The position numbers and the translations under genes are program-made. From NCBI GenBank assembly GCA_016928195.1, contig JAFGLF010000083.1, positions 1 to 64,000 on the forward strand: 64,000 nt of DNA, written 5' to 3'. Origin of the DNA: Elusimicrobiota bacterium. Its GTDB lineage: Bacteria > Elusimicrobiota > UBA8919. The notes under the pieces were generated by a model. That model made no database searches. It saw nothing but the letters and a program-made list of their open reading frames with translations, and was not told the origin of the DNA. Numbering within the stretch: the first letter of the stretch is position 1; each line of letters opens with the position of its first letter. This document shows positions 9,142 through 19,796 of the stretch, in pieces.

Positions 9142-10167
9142 TTATTTCTGTTTATTATTAGATATATTATTTAACAATTTATTATTCTGTAAAAACTTAT
9201 ATAATTCATTAGCTGCTACATTATGGGCTATCTCATTAGGGTGGTGGTCTGTAGGATTAGCCCATAATTCCTTGGCTTTATATTGGGAAAAAGAAGGCAA
9301 TAAATCCAGAACAGGAATATTTTCCTTATTGCAAAAATCAATTATTTTTGTATGAATTTCTTTAAACGGATAATCCTCAAAATCATAGAGTAACGGAAAT
9401 ATCATAAGCACCAACCTTCCCCCCGTAGTTTCTATAATTCCATTTAATTCTTTAAGTTTTCTAAAACCCCTCTCGCCGCATTCACCTTTAAAGGCATTCT
9501 TATATGCCTGTATGGTTATTTTATGGAGACGGTATTTTTCCAAAGAATAAAAAACAAAATTTACAATTGCCAGGTTTTTTCTTAACGGATTAAATCTATT
9601 CCCGGCATTATTGATATCAATAAAATCCAATCCGGTAATTTCCTCGGAACCCGGGAGACCAAAATCATTAAGAACAAAACCATAGACGACTAAAGGAAAA
9701 ATTTTCTTATGTACTTCGTATAGATATATACGTATCATATCACCGATATCCGCCGCAGGCATTCCGCAGTTTTTTATACCTATTCTTCCATAATTTTGAC
9801 TTAATAATTTCTCTAATTTAGTTAAATAAATATCCTTATATTTTACTCCTCTCCCATAAGTAAACGAATCGCCTAATCCCAATATCTTTAAATTTTTTTT
9901 AATTTTTGAATTTTTTAATACTTTATCGGGCAACCGGTATATTTCAGGTGATTCATTATACTTCAAGCCGTATACTGTATAACGCCCTGCTTTTCTTATA
10001 GGAATATGGTAACCGCGAGGGTTTGTGTAATACTCTTCATGGCTCCTATTATCAAAACGATAATACTTGGGACCGAATATCCTTAAAACAATCTCAATAA
10101 AAAGCAATGTAATAAAGGTTGATAAACCTATAGCTGTCATCCTAAAAATTAAACCTTTATATTTCAT
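9142..10167 (-). CDS. SGNH/GDSL-type hydrolase with N-terminal membrane anchor
   Basis: A 341-residue protein with an N-terminal membrane helix, block I LGLGDSFTYG, an ND motif (GFVLNDFG) where block III is expected, and the C-terminal DHHPNEIAH block V. It resembles its downstream neighbour in layout but differs in most of the sequence, so the two are distant paralogues. Probably de-acylates or acylates a surface product. It starts 15 bases after the aminotransferase gene, in one operon. Confidence 0.8.
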   Translation of the reverse strand: MKYKGLIFRMTAIGLSTFITLLFIEIVLRIFGPKYYRFDNRSHEEYYTNPRGYHIPIRKAGRYTVYGLKYNESPEIYRLPDKVLKNSKIKKNLKILGLGDSFTYGRGVKYKDIYLTKLEKLLSQNYGRIGIKNCGMPAADIGDMIRIYLYEVHKKIFPLVVYGFVLNDFGLPGSEEITGLDFIDINNAGNRFNPLRKNLAIVNFVFYSLEKYRLHKITIQAYKNAFKGECGERGFRKLKELNGIIETTGGRLVLMIFPLLYDFEDYPFKEIHTKIIDFCNKENIPVLDLLPSFSQYKAKELWANPTDHHPNEIAHNVAANELYKFLQNNKLLNNISNNKQK

Positions 10168-10182
10168 AATATTTACTGTTAA

Positions 10183-11577
10183 TCATAAAAATCCGATGAT
10201 TTTATTTTTGATCAGCCCGGCAAGTCCTTTGGAAAATATTCTATTCAACGAATCAGTAACATAATCCGCCTGCTCTCTGGTAATAATAAGGGGCGGTAAT
10301 ATTCTTATAACATTACGATTTTCGGAAGTAAGTGCAGCAAGTATTTTATATTTAGACAAAAGCTCGCTCACAACCAGACCTGCAAATGCCCCTTTTAATT
10401 TTTTATCAAATCCTTTTACTAAAGGCCTAAGTCCGGGGGTAATTATCCCGCTTATATCCTGAAACTCCACCCCGATCATTAAACCTCTGCCCCGGACATC
10501 TTTAATAATATCGGGATATTTATCCTTCAAATCTTTTAATCTAACAATAAAATACTCCCCGATATCAGCAGCCCTTTCTATTAAACCTTCATCATATATT
10601 ATATGGAGTGTCTCAACTGCAACCGCACATGTCCCGCCCATACCGCCGAATGTTGTTGAAAAGAGAGCGGTGTCATCAGAACCGCCGTATGCTTTCCTGA
10701 AAACCTTTTCCGAACAGATGTATGCGGCAACGGGAACCTTGCCCCCTCCTAAAGACTTTGCCACAGTTATAATATCCGGTATTATATTTTCATATTCAAA
10801 TGCAAACATCCTTCCTGTTCTGCCAAATCCTGACGCAACCTCATCCACAATCATCAGGGCATTATACTTTGTACATATTTCCCTGACGGATTTCAGGAAT
10901 CCGTCAGGAGCAACAACTATTCCGCCGTTGCCCTGAATAGGTTCAACTATGACCGCGCCAATATCCGCCTTTCTTGATTTAAAAAAGTTTTCTAATCTAT
11001 TCACATCTCCGTAAGGAATCTCAAAACATCCGTCAAGACATTTAAAATCCTTTTTTATAAATTTATGCGATGTTACCGAAAGCGCAGCGCGTGTTTTTCC
11101 GTGAAACGAGTTGTCAAAGTAAATAAACTTATTCCTTTCCTTACCCTGGTACTTTTCCGCTATTTTCAGCGCTCCCTCAACCGCCTCGGCTCCCGAATTA
11201 CATAATACCGAATAGTTCAAATCCCCCGGGGTTATTTCGGACAAATTTTTCGCCAATGCAGCGGCATAATCCGAATAAAAAGCCATGTTGATTTCTACTC
11301 TTTTGTCCTTCTGGAACTCCTTTATAACTTCAAGTATTCTCGGATGATTATGTCCGACATTCAACGAACCGTATCCCCCCCAGCAGTCAAGAATTCTGTT
11401 CCTGTGTTCATCAATATAATACATACCTTCGGCTTTTACTATCCGCACCTTGTCAAATCCAAGTATTCTGAAAATCTTTGTCAACCCCGGATTATAATGG
11501 TTCGAATAATAATTTTCTATTTCTCTTATTTTGAGTTTTTCTATTTCTTTTAAGGATATTAAGTTCGGTTTTTTCAT
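10183..11577 (-). CDS. Class III PLP-dependent aminotransferase
   Basis: A 464-residue protein of the ornithine/putrescine/acetylornithine aminotransferase fold. Visible landmarks are NSGAEAVEGALK (phosphate-binding), the Asp of VDEVASGFGRTG that contacts the PLP ring nitrogen, and the Schiff-base lysine in ITVAKSLGGGK. Length and motif order fit an intact enzyme. Its place between B12-radical SAM genes and SGNH hydrolases suggests it aminates an intermediate of the same pathway rather than serving general metabolism. The exact amino donor and acceptor are not assignable. Confidence 0.85.
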   Translation of the reverse strand: MKKPNLISLKEIEKLKIREIENYYSNHYNPGLTKIFRILGFDKVRIVKAEGMYYIDEHRNRILDCWGGYGSLNVGHNHPRILEVIKEFQKDKRVEINMAFYSDYAAALAKNLSEITPGDLNYSVLCNSGAEAVEGALKIAEKYQGKERNKFIYFDNSFHGKTRAALSVTSHKFIKKDFKCLDGCFEIPYGDVNRLENFFKSRKADIGAVIVEPIQGNGGIVVAPDGFLKSVREICTKYNALMIVDEVASGFGRTGRMFAFEYENIIPDIITVAKSLGGGKVPVAAYICSEKVFRKAYGGSDDTALFSTTFGGMGGTCAVAVETLHIIYDEGLIERAADIGEYFIVRLKDLKDKYPDIIKDVRGRGLMIGVEFQDISGIITPGLRPLVKGFDKKLKGAFAGLVVSELLSKYKILAALTSENRNVIRILPPLIITREQADYVTDSLNRIFSKGLAGLIKNKIIGFL

Positions 11578-11600
11578 CTTTTACCTTTATATTATTTTAT

Positions 11601-13055
11601 CTAGCTGGATGGTTTTCTCTGTATCAAATATTTTATAATATCAATGCCCGTACTTATATAATACTGCAACTCCCTGAAACTTCTTACACCGCAGAGTTTG
11701 CTGATAATGAATTTCGGGCTTAAATAGTACCATCTCAAAAATCCGGCCTGTATCTTCACCAGATCCTGCGATGTAAAATTGTCGGTTCTCCAAACAGGAA
11801 GTGTATTATAAAACTGAAAATTTTCCCATTTGTTCTTTTCTAAAAATCCTCTTTGTTTCAAAATACCATGAAGTTCCGTCCCGGGGAAAGGAACCGCCAA
11901 TGTATATGTTATTATATCCGGTTCTATTCTCTTTACAAGCTGTTTCGTTAAAACTATGTCTCTTTTATCCTCGGACGGATGACTCCCCAGCATAAGATAT
12001 GCCGTTCTTTTTATACCGGACTCTTTTGCCCATCTGAAAGAATTTTCTATCTGTTCAAGCGAAATATTCTTTTTCAAAAGCGATAATATACGAGGACTCC
12101 CGCTTTCCACCCCAAACTCAATTTTAAGACATCCCGAATCGGACATCATCTTAAAATCTTCCCTTTTTAAGATATCAACCCTTGCATTACAATTCCATGT
12201 TACGGAAAACTTTTTAAATATCCCGCAGACCCCTTTTAATAATTCTCTGTCAGCAGGAAACATCTCATCCTCTATTGAGAAATGATTGAATCCGTATTTT
12301 TCAACACATTCCTTTACTTCCCCGGATATATTGTTCAAACTTCTTATTCTTATTTTTGGTTTAAGTTCATCGGCACCAAACACCGATTTACATGAACAGA
12401 ATATACATTCCGAAAAACATCCTCTAGAGACAAATATCTGGGTGGCATTGATACCGGGTCTTATAATACCCGGAGACGCCGTTCCCTTATAACGGTCTAT
12501 ACTTTTGTACTTATCAAGAGGCAGGAGCCGTCTCGCGGGATAGCCGATACTATCTAAATCCCGGACAAGTTCATCCGGTTTTTTTACAACTATCCGCCCG
12601 TTTTCCCTGTAAGCGATGCCGGGAATGTCCTTATATTCTGACTCTGCCTCTATCCTTTTACACAATTCAGGCAGTGTTATATCGCCTTCCCCGATAACCG
12701 CTATATCAAAATTACGAAATTCTTTTAATGTTCCCTCAGGAAGAACCGAAGGATGAGGCCCTCCTGTAATAGTAACAATCTCCGGGTTAAATCTTTTTAT
12801 TAATCCTGCCATGTAATTTGAAAAACCGATATGCGGAGTAACACAGCTGAATCCAATGACCTTAGGATTAATTGTTTTAATTCTTCTTATAAAATCATCC
12901 GCACTAAATTCCTCTGCTTCACAATCCAGAATACTTACTTCGAATCCCTGCCTGATTAGCTGAGAAGCAAGAATAGCAATATTGATTGGATGCTGAAGAT
13001 TACTCTTTCTCAATCCGCCCAGTATACTGGGTGGCCTTATTAAGAGAATGTTCAT
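11601..13055 (-). CDS. B12-binding radical SAM protein
   Basis: A 484-residue protein. The N-terminal 150 residues form the Rossmann-like cobalamin-binding domain (NILLIRPPS start, ITGGPHPSVLP, IGEGD). The radical SAM core has C-x3-C-x2-C in SRGCFSECIFCS and continues with the IEFGVESGS region. This class contains methyltransferases and ring-forming enzymes such as BchE, HpnP and HpnR that act on unactivated carbons. The product here is unknown. It abuts the upstream B12-radical SAM gene by one base and belongs to a series of five. Confidence 0.85.
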   Translation of the reverse strand: MNILLIRPPSILGGLRKSNLQHPINIAILASQLIRQGFEVSILDCEAEEFSADDFIRRIKTINPKVIGFSCVTPHIGFSNYMAGLIKRFNPEIVTITGGPHPSVLPEGTLKEFRNFDIAVIGEGDITLPELCKRIEAESEYKDIPGIAYRENGRIVVKKPDELVRDLDSIGYPARRLLPLDKYKSIDRYKGTASPGIIRPGINATQIFVSRGCFSECIFCSCKSVFGADELKPKIRIRSLNNISGEVKECVEKYGFNHFSIEDEMFPADRELLKGVCGIFKKFSVTWNCNARVDILKREDFKMMSDSGCLKIEFGVESGSPRILSLLKKNISLEQIENSFRWAKESGIKRTAYLMLGSHPSEDKRDIVLTKQLVKRIEPDIITYTLAVPFPGTELHGILKQRGFLEKNKWENFQFYNTLPVWRTDNFTSQDLVKIQAGFLRWYYLSPKFIISKLCGVRSFRELQYYISTGIDIIKYLIQRKPSS

Positions 13056-13056
13056 A

Positions 13057-14541
13057 TTATTGTCTTAACAGACATCTTTTAATCCGCAAAGGATAATACT
13101 TCAGGTACACTATGTATCGATAATCCCTGCCTTTTATTGCTACAAGAATCTGGCCTAGTATTATAAAAACCGACGGTATAAAACGGAATATCCTGTATAG
13201 TCTGGTTCTAATAATAAAAGACACTGCCCAAGTTGGAAAAATGGGCAAAATTTTGTATAATTTCCGGAAATTGCTATTCATTCTACGCAGGTTCTTATTT
13301 TTAATGAAATCCGTATGAAAAAAGTCACTTATCTTTCCGGATTCGATTTCTTCTATATCTGCCGGTTCTAAACAATTTTTCCTACAGCCGATATCTGCTA
13401 TAGGCAGTTTAGGAAAATATGTAAGATTGTGCGGTTTCAACCTGTTTAAATATTTCAGTTTGCTGTAGAATCTTGCACCTTCTATATGGTCATACTCTGT
13501 TTCATCAGGCAAGCCGAACATATGGTCTACATCATACCGAAGTTTATATTTATCGCATATTTCAAACGCTTTTCTTGCTTTTTCGTTTGATTCATACCTG
13601 CCAAGAATATCCTTTTTTACAGATTCATTCAGTGTCTGCATGCCGAATTCTATACAATAACATCCTGACTTTTTCAGTACCCCCGCGATCTCCTCGCTAA
13701 AATAGTCCACCTTGCCGAAACACCTGAAAGGAACATTAATCTGATCTTTATATTTTTCCAAAAGCTTAATCATCCAGTATTTATCAATAGAAAAAAGTGC
13801 GTCATTGAACATTACCTCTTTAAAATTATATCTTTTTTTCATTATATTTAACTCTTCCATAACAGAATCAACAGTCCGCCGTCTATAGAATTTTCCTCCA
13901 TAGATTTTATTTATAAACCCTTCACAGCAATAGTTACAGCTGAAGACACATCCGCGATTCGTCATAATAACATAATCATCTTTATAATTTATGTCATTTT
14001 CAAAAAGTTCCTTATCGGGAAAGGGTAAAGAATTAATATTTGCCGGAGGCCTTAAATCATTTTTAACGACTTTTCCGTTCTTTTTGTACCACAGATTCGG
14101 GATATTGCAGCCGGATTTTCCGGAAGCCATACCTTCTGCCAGCTCAAGCATCGCCTGTTCTCCTTCGCCGATTACGATAAAATCAACAAAATCATTCAAC
14201 AAAACTTTTTCAGGGACCAGTGTGGTATGTATACCGCCAAAAACAATTTTAACTCCAAGTTCTTTCTTAACAATATCCGCAATTTCACAGCACCATTTGT
14301 ACGTACCTGTATATACGGAAAAAGCTACTATATCAGGATTCGAATTTTTAACCTTTTCAACAACCCTTTTTTTCTGCTCAAAAATCCTTTCGAGAAACGG
14401 TATATAAAATACATTATCATTAGGGCCGAAAAGCCCGGGGTCAAGAGCAAGAAATGTTTTATGCCCTGCTTTCTTTAGTACAGCAGAGATATATTCTATC
14501 CCGAGATTTTCCCTGCCTAAATGAACAAATGTTACTCTCAT
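13057..14541 (-). CDS. B12-binding radical SAM protein
   Basis: A 494-residue protein with an N-terminal cobalamin-type domain (VFGGIHTTLVPE, IGEGEQAM) and a radical SAM domain with TNRGCVFSCNYCCEG (C-x3-C-x2-C). The C-terminal 100 residues contain a hydrophobic helix and basic residues, suggesting membrane contact. It is related to, but clearly different from, its four homologues in this window. The start overlaps the stop of the upstream DUF2079 gene by four bases (ATGA), so translation is probably coupled. Confidence 0.85.
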   Translation of the reverse strand: MRVTFVHLGRENLGIEYISAVLKKAGHKTFLALDPGLFGPNDNVFYIPFLERIFEQKKRVVEKVKNSNPDIVAFSVYTGTYKWCCEIADIVKKELGVKIVFGGIHTTLVPEKVLLNDFVDFIVIGEGEQAMLELAEGMASGKSGCNIPNLWYKKNGKVVKNDLRPPANINSLPFPDKELFENDINYKDDYVIMTNRGCVFSCNYCCEGFINKIYGGKFYRRRTVDSVMEELNIMKKRYNFKEVMFNDALFSIDKYWMIKLLEKYKDQINVPFRCFGKVDYFSEEIAGVLKKSGCYCIEFGMQTLNESVKKDILGRYESNEKARKAFEICDKYKLRYDVDHMFGLPDETEYDHIEGARFYSKLKYLNRLKPHNLTYFPKLPIADIGCRKNCLEPADIEEIESGKISDFFHTDFIKNKNLRRMNSNFRKLYKILPIFPTWAVSFIIRTRLYRIFRFIPSVFIILGQILVAIKGRDYRYIVYLKYYPLRIKRCLLRQ

Positions 14542-16076
14542 TCTCTTCTCTTCAGTAATATAAAATCATCTACTTCTGAAGCAATAATCCACTTCCTGCT
14601 GTCTACAAGACTCTTGACATGCGTGAGTATCATTGCCTTATTTATTACCGGATTGCGGTGGAAAACACGATAGTGGCCTCCGCCATTATAATCTACAATC
14701 CTTGTATTAATCAGTATATAGTCCACATCCAGATAGTCATGCCCTTCAAAAGGATATTCCAATAATTTTTTTCTGCTGGACAACTGCGGCAACAAATCAC
14801 CGCTTGCTGCAACCGGCGCATCCTTTGGAATCACTTTTATTATCTCCCAGATTATTCTATCCGACTTCTCCATCTGATAAAATCTTTTATTGAAGATATT
14901 AGTTACAAAAACATCTCCTTTATCAGTCTCGAACCTGACGGCTCCGGGAAAATTAGTATGGCCGAAGAAACCGAAACCCAGCGTAGATACCGGAAGGAGA
15001 ATTAAAATAATATATCTTATTTTATGTTTCAAATTTATATCTATTTTCTCTAAAGAATAAACCCAGCTGATAATTCTTTTATAGGAATAAATCGTTGCAA
15101 CGAAAATAAAAGGAACTGCTCCGATAATCCAGTGTCCCTGGTTATTCAATAACGCTCCCTCTTTTAACAAAATTCTCAGGAAAACCGGCAATCCAAGCAA
15201 TAATATGTCAGGTGATAAGAATGAAATAAAATATACCGGGCTAAACAACCTTATAAAAAACTTAAAATGCTCAACAGAAAACATTACTTTTAATACAAAT
15301 ATCGGCTGAGTTAATAAAGTTTTAAAAAGCCCGATAAAAGTTCCTCCTCCTATAATCTGATCGAGCGGTCTCCAGTCGGGATAAATATACAAGTCCGGCA
15401 AAATAAAGTTGAAACAAACAACCATCCAGAGAATACCGCTCACCACAGGCACCATTATCCATCTTATCTTTCTTTTTCTAATAATCCCGTAAATCCCGAA
15501 CATAACTACTGAAGGAGCAAACTTTTCACTGGTAATTAAAATTAAACCAAGTATACACAAGAACTTAATGTATTTCTCTTTTTGAAAGTAACAAAATGCA
15601 AGTAATAGAAACAATATAACAAACCCGATTGGACCGAAACCGTTAAGATTTAGATAATGCAGAGGCGGAAATAAAAACCATGTAAATGCAAAAATAACCC
15701 CTGCTAACTTGCTTTTTAATTCCCTCAATGTTAAAAAATATATTACTAAGGCGCATAAAGCATTGGAAATAGTAAAGATGAAGAAACCGGTATAAATATG
15801 CGGATAAATCCTGTAGAATATAGCAGACAATAAATAAAGCGGTTCAACATGCTGGGTAAAATGGGCACCAAAAATACTGGTGTAGAAAAAATTGCCGTGT
15901 GCAGTGTTCCATGCCAGCTGATTTACCGTAGCGGCGTCCTCCCATTCATAACTAAAAAATGACTTGTATCTGAGAATACAAAGGCCGGTAAAAACTATGG
16001 TATAAATAATCATTCCTGTTATAACAGCTAGGATTGGTTTATCTATCTTTTGAAACCGTTTTAAAATATTGTTCAT
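14538..16076 (-). CDS. DUF2079-type polytopic membrane protein
   Basis: A 512-residue protein with about ten membrane helices. The N-terminal loop carries EWEDAATVNQLAWNTAHG and the later HVEPLYLL, both diagnostic for the DUF2079 family. DUF2079 proteins resemble GT-C glycosyltransferases, with an acidic pair (ED) in the first external loop, but their reaction is not established. It lies between two B12-radical SAM genes with a four-base overlap on one side and direct abutment on the other, which makes it part of the same pathway. Confidence 0.8.
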   Translation of the reverse strand: MNNILKRFQKIDKPILAVITGMIIYTIVFTGLCILRYKSFFSYEWEDAATVNQLAWNTAHGNFFYTSIFGAHFTQHVEPLYLLSAIFYRIYPHIYTGFFIFTISNALCALVIYFLTLRELKSKLAGVIFAFTWFLFPPLHYLNLNGFGPIGFVILFLLLAFCYFQKEKYIKFLCILGLILITSEKFAPSVVMFGIYGIIRKRKIRWIMVPVVSGILWMVVCFNFILPDLYIYPDWRPLDQIIGGGTFIGLFKTLLTQPIFVLKVMFSVEHFKFFIRLFSPVYFISFLSPDILLLGLPVFLRILLKEGALLNNQGHWIIGAVPFIFVATIYSYKRIISWVYSLEKIDINLKHKIRYIILILLPVSTLGFGFFGHTNFPGAVRFETDKGDVFVTNIFNKRFYQMEKSDRIIWEIIKVIPKDAPVAASGDLLPQLSSRKKLLEYPFEGHDYLDVDYILINTRIVDYNGGGHYRVFHRNPVINKAMILTHVKSLVDSRKWIIASEVDDFILLKRRE

Positions 16077-17495
16077 CTAATGAAATAAAAGATCTGGTAA
16101 TCTTTTAACCCCGTAACAAAAATGTTTAAACGCTGCTTTAGCTGACTTTGACTGTAACAATGTTTTGATTATATATTCCGGCCGCAGGTATATTTTAAGT
16201 AAGAAATGTTTCCTGAATTTATTTATTTCTTTATAGGACAGAGAAAAGGTATTCATTCCTGCTTTAAAATGATCATGCCTTATTATGTCAGAATCCATTA
16301 AAAGATTATTTTCCTTTGCTATTTCGTACAGCTCTGTTCCAGGAAAAGGTACCGCCGTGTGAACCTCATAATAATCCCCGTTTAGTTCTTTTGCAAAATT
16401 TATGGTTTGTTCAATAGTTTTATCGTCATCCCACGGAAAACCGATAATAAAAAAAAGAAATGTTTTTATCTTACTGCTTTTGCAGAGCCGGACCGCTTTT
16501 CTGCATTGTTCCAAAGTAATTCCTTTATTTATTTTATCAAGTATGTCCTGATTCCCGCTTTCTATGCCTAAGGAAACCAGCCAGCATCCGCTCCTCTTCA
16601 TATATAAAAGCAACTCTTCATCAAGCGTATCCGCCCTGCTGTTAGCAACCCATTCGATATTCAGTTTCCTTTTTAAAATTTCCTCACATATCCGAATAAC
16701 CCAGTTTTTATTCCATGTAAAGGTGTCTGCCCTGAAAAAAAAATTTCTTATTTTATATTTGTTCACGCACTCTTCGATTTCATCAACTATGTTTTTAGGG
16801 TCTCTGCTTCTTATTTTATTACCCGATACCGGCTGGGCAAGACAGAAGATACACCCGACGGGACATCCGGCTGACGTCTGAATCGTCGCCTGCATTTCGC
16901 CGGTGTCCGGCCTTATATATAATTCGTTTCTTAACAGGTCTCTGTCCGGAAAAGGGATAACGTTTAAATCCTGTGTGTAAGGTCTGTCGGGATTTGTTAT
17001 AATTTTATCATTATCGCGGTAAGTTATACCTAAAATATTCTTAAGATTCTTTTCAGCGGCAATCTCCGGTATTACACGTTCCGGTTCCCTTCTGACAACA
17101 ATATCCAGTTCACTAAATTCTTCCAAAATCTTTGCACTATTAACAATAAAGTGTGCGCCCTTTGCTGCTACAAGAATTTGAGGATTTATCCGTTTAGCTA
17201 TATCGCATGCTTTCATATCAACTTTTAAAGTCGGGGTCGTTACACTTATAACCAGCATATCGGGCCGAAATTTCTCAATATCTCTTCTAAACCTTTGCCA
17301 ATTTTCCCTTTCAGCAGGATAGTCCTTTATTTTACATTCAATACCTGCTTCCTTTAAACCGGACGCTATATATGCTAAATCCATCGGCGGCCTTACAACC
17401 GTAGGAGACAAACCTTTTACAGGAAGCTGGCATCTGTCCTCTCTGATATATAAACCGGAAGGAGGATTTATAAGTAATGCTTTCTTGATATTCAT
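16077..17495 (-). CDS. B12-binding radical SAM protein
   Basis: A 472-residue protein. The N-terminal B12-type domain has AKGAHFIVN in place of the usual GGP-H segment. The radical SAM motif is TSAGCPVGCIFCLAQ, followed by IRSRDPKNIVDEIEEC, a segment also found in two of the other homologues here. The TALIESGNQDIL-like region (seen as LGIESGNQDIL) and AVPFPGTELYE near the end are typical of this family. Substrate unknown. Confidence 0.85.
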   Translation of the reverse strand: MNIKKALLINPPSGLYIREDRCQLPVKGLSPTVVRPPMDLAYIASGLKEAGIECKIKDYPAERENWQRFRRDIEKFRPDMLVISVTTPTLKVDMKACDIAKRINPQILVAAKGAHFIVNSAKILEEFSELDIVVRREPERVIPEIAAEKNLKNILGITYRDNDKIITNPDRPYTQDLNVIPFPDRDLLRNELYIRPDTGEMQATIQTSAGCPVGCIFCLAQPVSGNKIRSRDPKNIVDEIEECVNKYKIRNFFFRADTFTWNKNWVIRICEEILKRKLNIEWVANSRADTLDEELLLYMKRSGCWLVSLGIESGNQDILDKINKGITLEQCRKAVRLCKSSKIKTFLFFIIGFPWDDDKTIEQTINFAKELNGDYYEVHTAVPFPGTELYEIAKENNLLMDSDIIRHDHFKAGMNTFSLSYKEINKFRKHFLLKIYLRPEYIIKTLLQSKSAKAAFKHFCYGVKRLPDLLFH

Positions 17496-17497
17496 AA

Positions 17498-18910
17498 TTA
17501 TACAGCCCGCATCTTTAATCCAAAAACAACAAATCTGATAACCCTTATGCCGTTTATAACCAAACTTTTAAACGGCGTTGTAAGAAAAATCCTTAAAAGC
17601 CGGGAAGGGTTAAGATAAAATTTTGTGTAAGCTATTCTCTTAAGTTTAAACAATCTTTCTTTTGATAAAGCACTCACATTTTGGCTTACCGTTTCATAGT
17701 TGATATCTGCTATAGATATTTTTTTACCATATTCCGGAAGCCCTTCGTATAAGGCGGTACCAGGAAATGCTGTCACTGTAAAAAAAGAAATTACGTGTAA
17801 TCTTGATTCACAGGCATAACGGATTGTGGTGTTTATATTATCCTCTGTCTCTTCCGGAAAACCAATCATGAATGATCCTCCTGCACTTATACCTTTTTCA
17901 GCTGTCATTTCTATTATCTTTTTGGTCTTCTCAAGATTGAGGTTTTTTCCTATCATCTTTTGAATTCGGGAATCGCCTGACTCTATTCCGTAAACTATAC
18001 GATACGTCCCCGCCCGTATCAGTTTATCCAATAGTTCTTCATCCATATTATCTACTATTAAACCGGTAACAAATCCAATCTTTATCCTGAAGTTTTGAGA
18101 AATTATCAAATCTGCTGTTTTTTTTGCTCTTTTTATGTCATGATGAAAAAAATCGTCAATAAATTCAATCTCCCTGATCCCGTATTTATTGACTAACATT
18201 TTAATCTCCTGAATGACATTTTCGGGACTTCGCGCCCTGAATCTTTTCCCGAAAATATTGTGACAGAAAATACAGTTAGCAGGACAACCCCTTGAAGAGA
18301 AAATCTGAACGGCTCTTTTATGAACCTGAAAGGTATTTGCCAGGGAGCGCCCTCCCCAGCCGAGATTGAAATAATTGTTCGGGTTTACGAGTTCCCATGC
18401 CGGAAAAGGTATCGAATCCAAATCTGAAATAAATTCAGGATAACCTGTAAATCTTATACTATTGTTTTCATTTCTGTATGCAATACCCTTCACATTAGTA
18501 ATATCCTTTTTATACTCCAGACGATTCATAAGTTCAAGCATTGTTTTTTCGCCTTCACCAATCACAGCAAAATCAACATTTGTGTCCTCAAGTACATTCC
18601 GGTAATCCGATGTAGCATACGGCCCGCCGATGATTACTTTGCAGTTTTTATCAAGAGTTTTGGATATTCGCGCAATAAAATGTGAATCCTTTGCCTCTGC
18701 GTAGAGTGCACCTATGCCGATAACATCCGGTTTATAATCTTTTATCCTTTGTTCTATATCTTTATATTTCAGCTTTTCCACTCTTGCGTCTAAAATCCTG
18801 ATTTCATAATCACTGTGTTTTTTTAAATATGCAGCTATATACATTAGCCCGATAGGAGGAGGTGTCGCAAAAAACATATCAGTATTTGGTCTTATTAGAA
18901 GAATCTTCAT
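17498..18910 (-). CDS. B12-binding radical SAM protein
   Basis: A 470-residue protein with an N-terminal cobalamin-type domain (IIGGPYATSDY, IGEGEKTM) and a radical SAM motif SSRGCPANCIFCH. The stretch RARSPENVIQEIK matches the equivalent stretch in the homologues at 16077 and 24166. It overlaps the upstream UbiA-family gene by four bases (ATGA). That direct coupling to a prenyl-lipid enzyme suggests, without proving it, that the radical chemistry acts on a polyprenyl-linked or hydrocarbon substrate. Confidence 0.85.
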   Translation of the reverse strand: MKILLIRPNTDMFFATPPPIGLMYIAAYLKKHSDYEIRILDARVEKLKYKDIEQRIKDYKPDVIGIGALYAEAKDSHFIARISKTLDKNCKVIIGGPYATSDYRNVLEDTNVDFAVIGEGEKTMLELMNRLEYKKDITNVKGIAYRNENNSIRFTGYPEFISDLDSIPFPAWELVNPNNYFNLGWGGRSLANTFQVHKRAVQIFSSRGCPANCIFCHNIFGKRFRARSPENVIQEIKMLVNKYGIREIEFIDDFFHHDIKRAKKTADLIISQNFRIKIGFVTGLIVDNMDEELLDKLIRAGTYRIVYGIESGDSRIQKMIGKNLNLEKTKKIIEMTAEKGISAGGSFMIGFPEETEDNINTTIRYACESRLHVISFFTVTAFPGTALYEGLPEYGKKISIADINYETVSQNVSALSKERLFKLKRIAYTKFYLNPSRLLRIFLTTPFKSLVINGIRVIRFVVFGLKMRAV

Positions 18911-19779
18911 TTTCCGGTATATATGATACTTATGCTTATAAGAATCCAGAGAATCGTATTTACAATTAGCCGAAAATCCTTCAGCAAAACAATCTCAACA
19001 GTTTCTTCAATATTTCTCTTGTTTATAAGGTAATTGTATCTAAAAACTCCATATATGACAAAAGGGACCGTAAAAATTAAATAATTAGTATGAAATTTAT
19101 TAATGGTTCCCGGAGAAATAGTATAAACTAAATAAACCGCTACGGTCAAAATAGACGTTGTCATGATTATCCTGTCAATTATACGCGCATAAATCCTGAA
19201 TACATTCCGGTGCTGCTCTGCTTTACCGTCTAACAAAACCATCTCCTGCTTTCTTTTGCCCAGAGTTAATAATAATGCTAACAAGACAGTACAAGCCATT
19301 ATCCACGGAGAACCTTCAATTTGAATGGGGACACCTCCTGCAAGAACCCTTGCTACGAAACCCAAAGAAATACATAATATATCCATAATAATTATATATT
19401 GAAGAAAAAAAGTATATAGTAAATTAAGAAAAAAGTAACCTGCTAATACCCAGCCGAGATAAAGGTTCAGGTAAAAACCCCCTATAAGTGAAATCAGAAT
19501 CATTAAAAAGGCAGCAGTAACGGCATAAGGAACCGTTATCTGGCCGGAACTGATAGGCCTTTTACTTTTATAAGGATGTATTTTGTCTTTTTCTATATCC
19601 GCAATATCGTTTATAATATAAACCCCGCCTGTCAAAAAACAAAACAGAATAAAAGTTAAAAAGGTTTTTAAAAGCAATCCGGTATTAAATAAATTTTTTG
19701 AAAATATCAAACCGCTGAAAACAATTATATTTTTGAGCCATTGATGCGGCCTTATGCTTATTAGTAATGCCTTAACCAT
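18907..19779 (-). CDS. UbiA-family prenyltransferase, DPPR-synthase-like
   Basis: A 290-residue protein with about eight membrane helices. The N-terminus IRPHQWLKNIIVFSGLIF is the hallmark of the decaprenyl-phosphate phosphoribosyltransferase branch of UbiA. The first Asp-rich motif is NDIADIEKD, followed by HPYKSKRPISSG. LGKRKQEM is also typical of this branch. Known members transfer a phosphoribosyl group to polyprenyl phosphate, giving donors for arabinose- or ribose-containing glycans. A related prenyl transfer is the best guess here. Confidence 0.8.
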   Translation of the reverse strand: MVKALLISIRPHQWLKNIIVFSGLIFSKNLFNTGLLLKTFLTFILFCFLTGGVYIINDIADIEKDKIHPYKSKRPISSGQITVPYAVTAAFLMILISLIGGFYLNLYLGWVLAGYFFLNLLYTFFLQYIIIMDILCISLGFVARVLAGGVPIQIEGSPWIMACTVLLALLLTLGKRKQEMVLLDGKAEQHRNVFRIYARIIDRIIMTTSILTVAVYLVYTISPGTINKFHTNYLIFTVPFVIYGVFRYNYLINKRNIEETVEIVLLKDFRLIVNTILWILISISIIYTGK

Positions 19780-19796
19780 AATCTTAAACCCTTGTA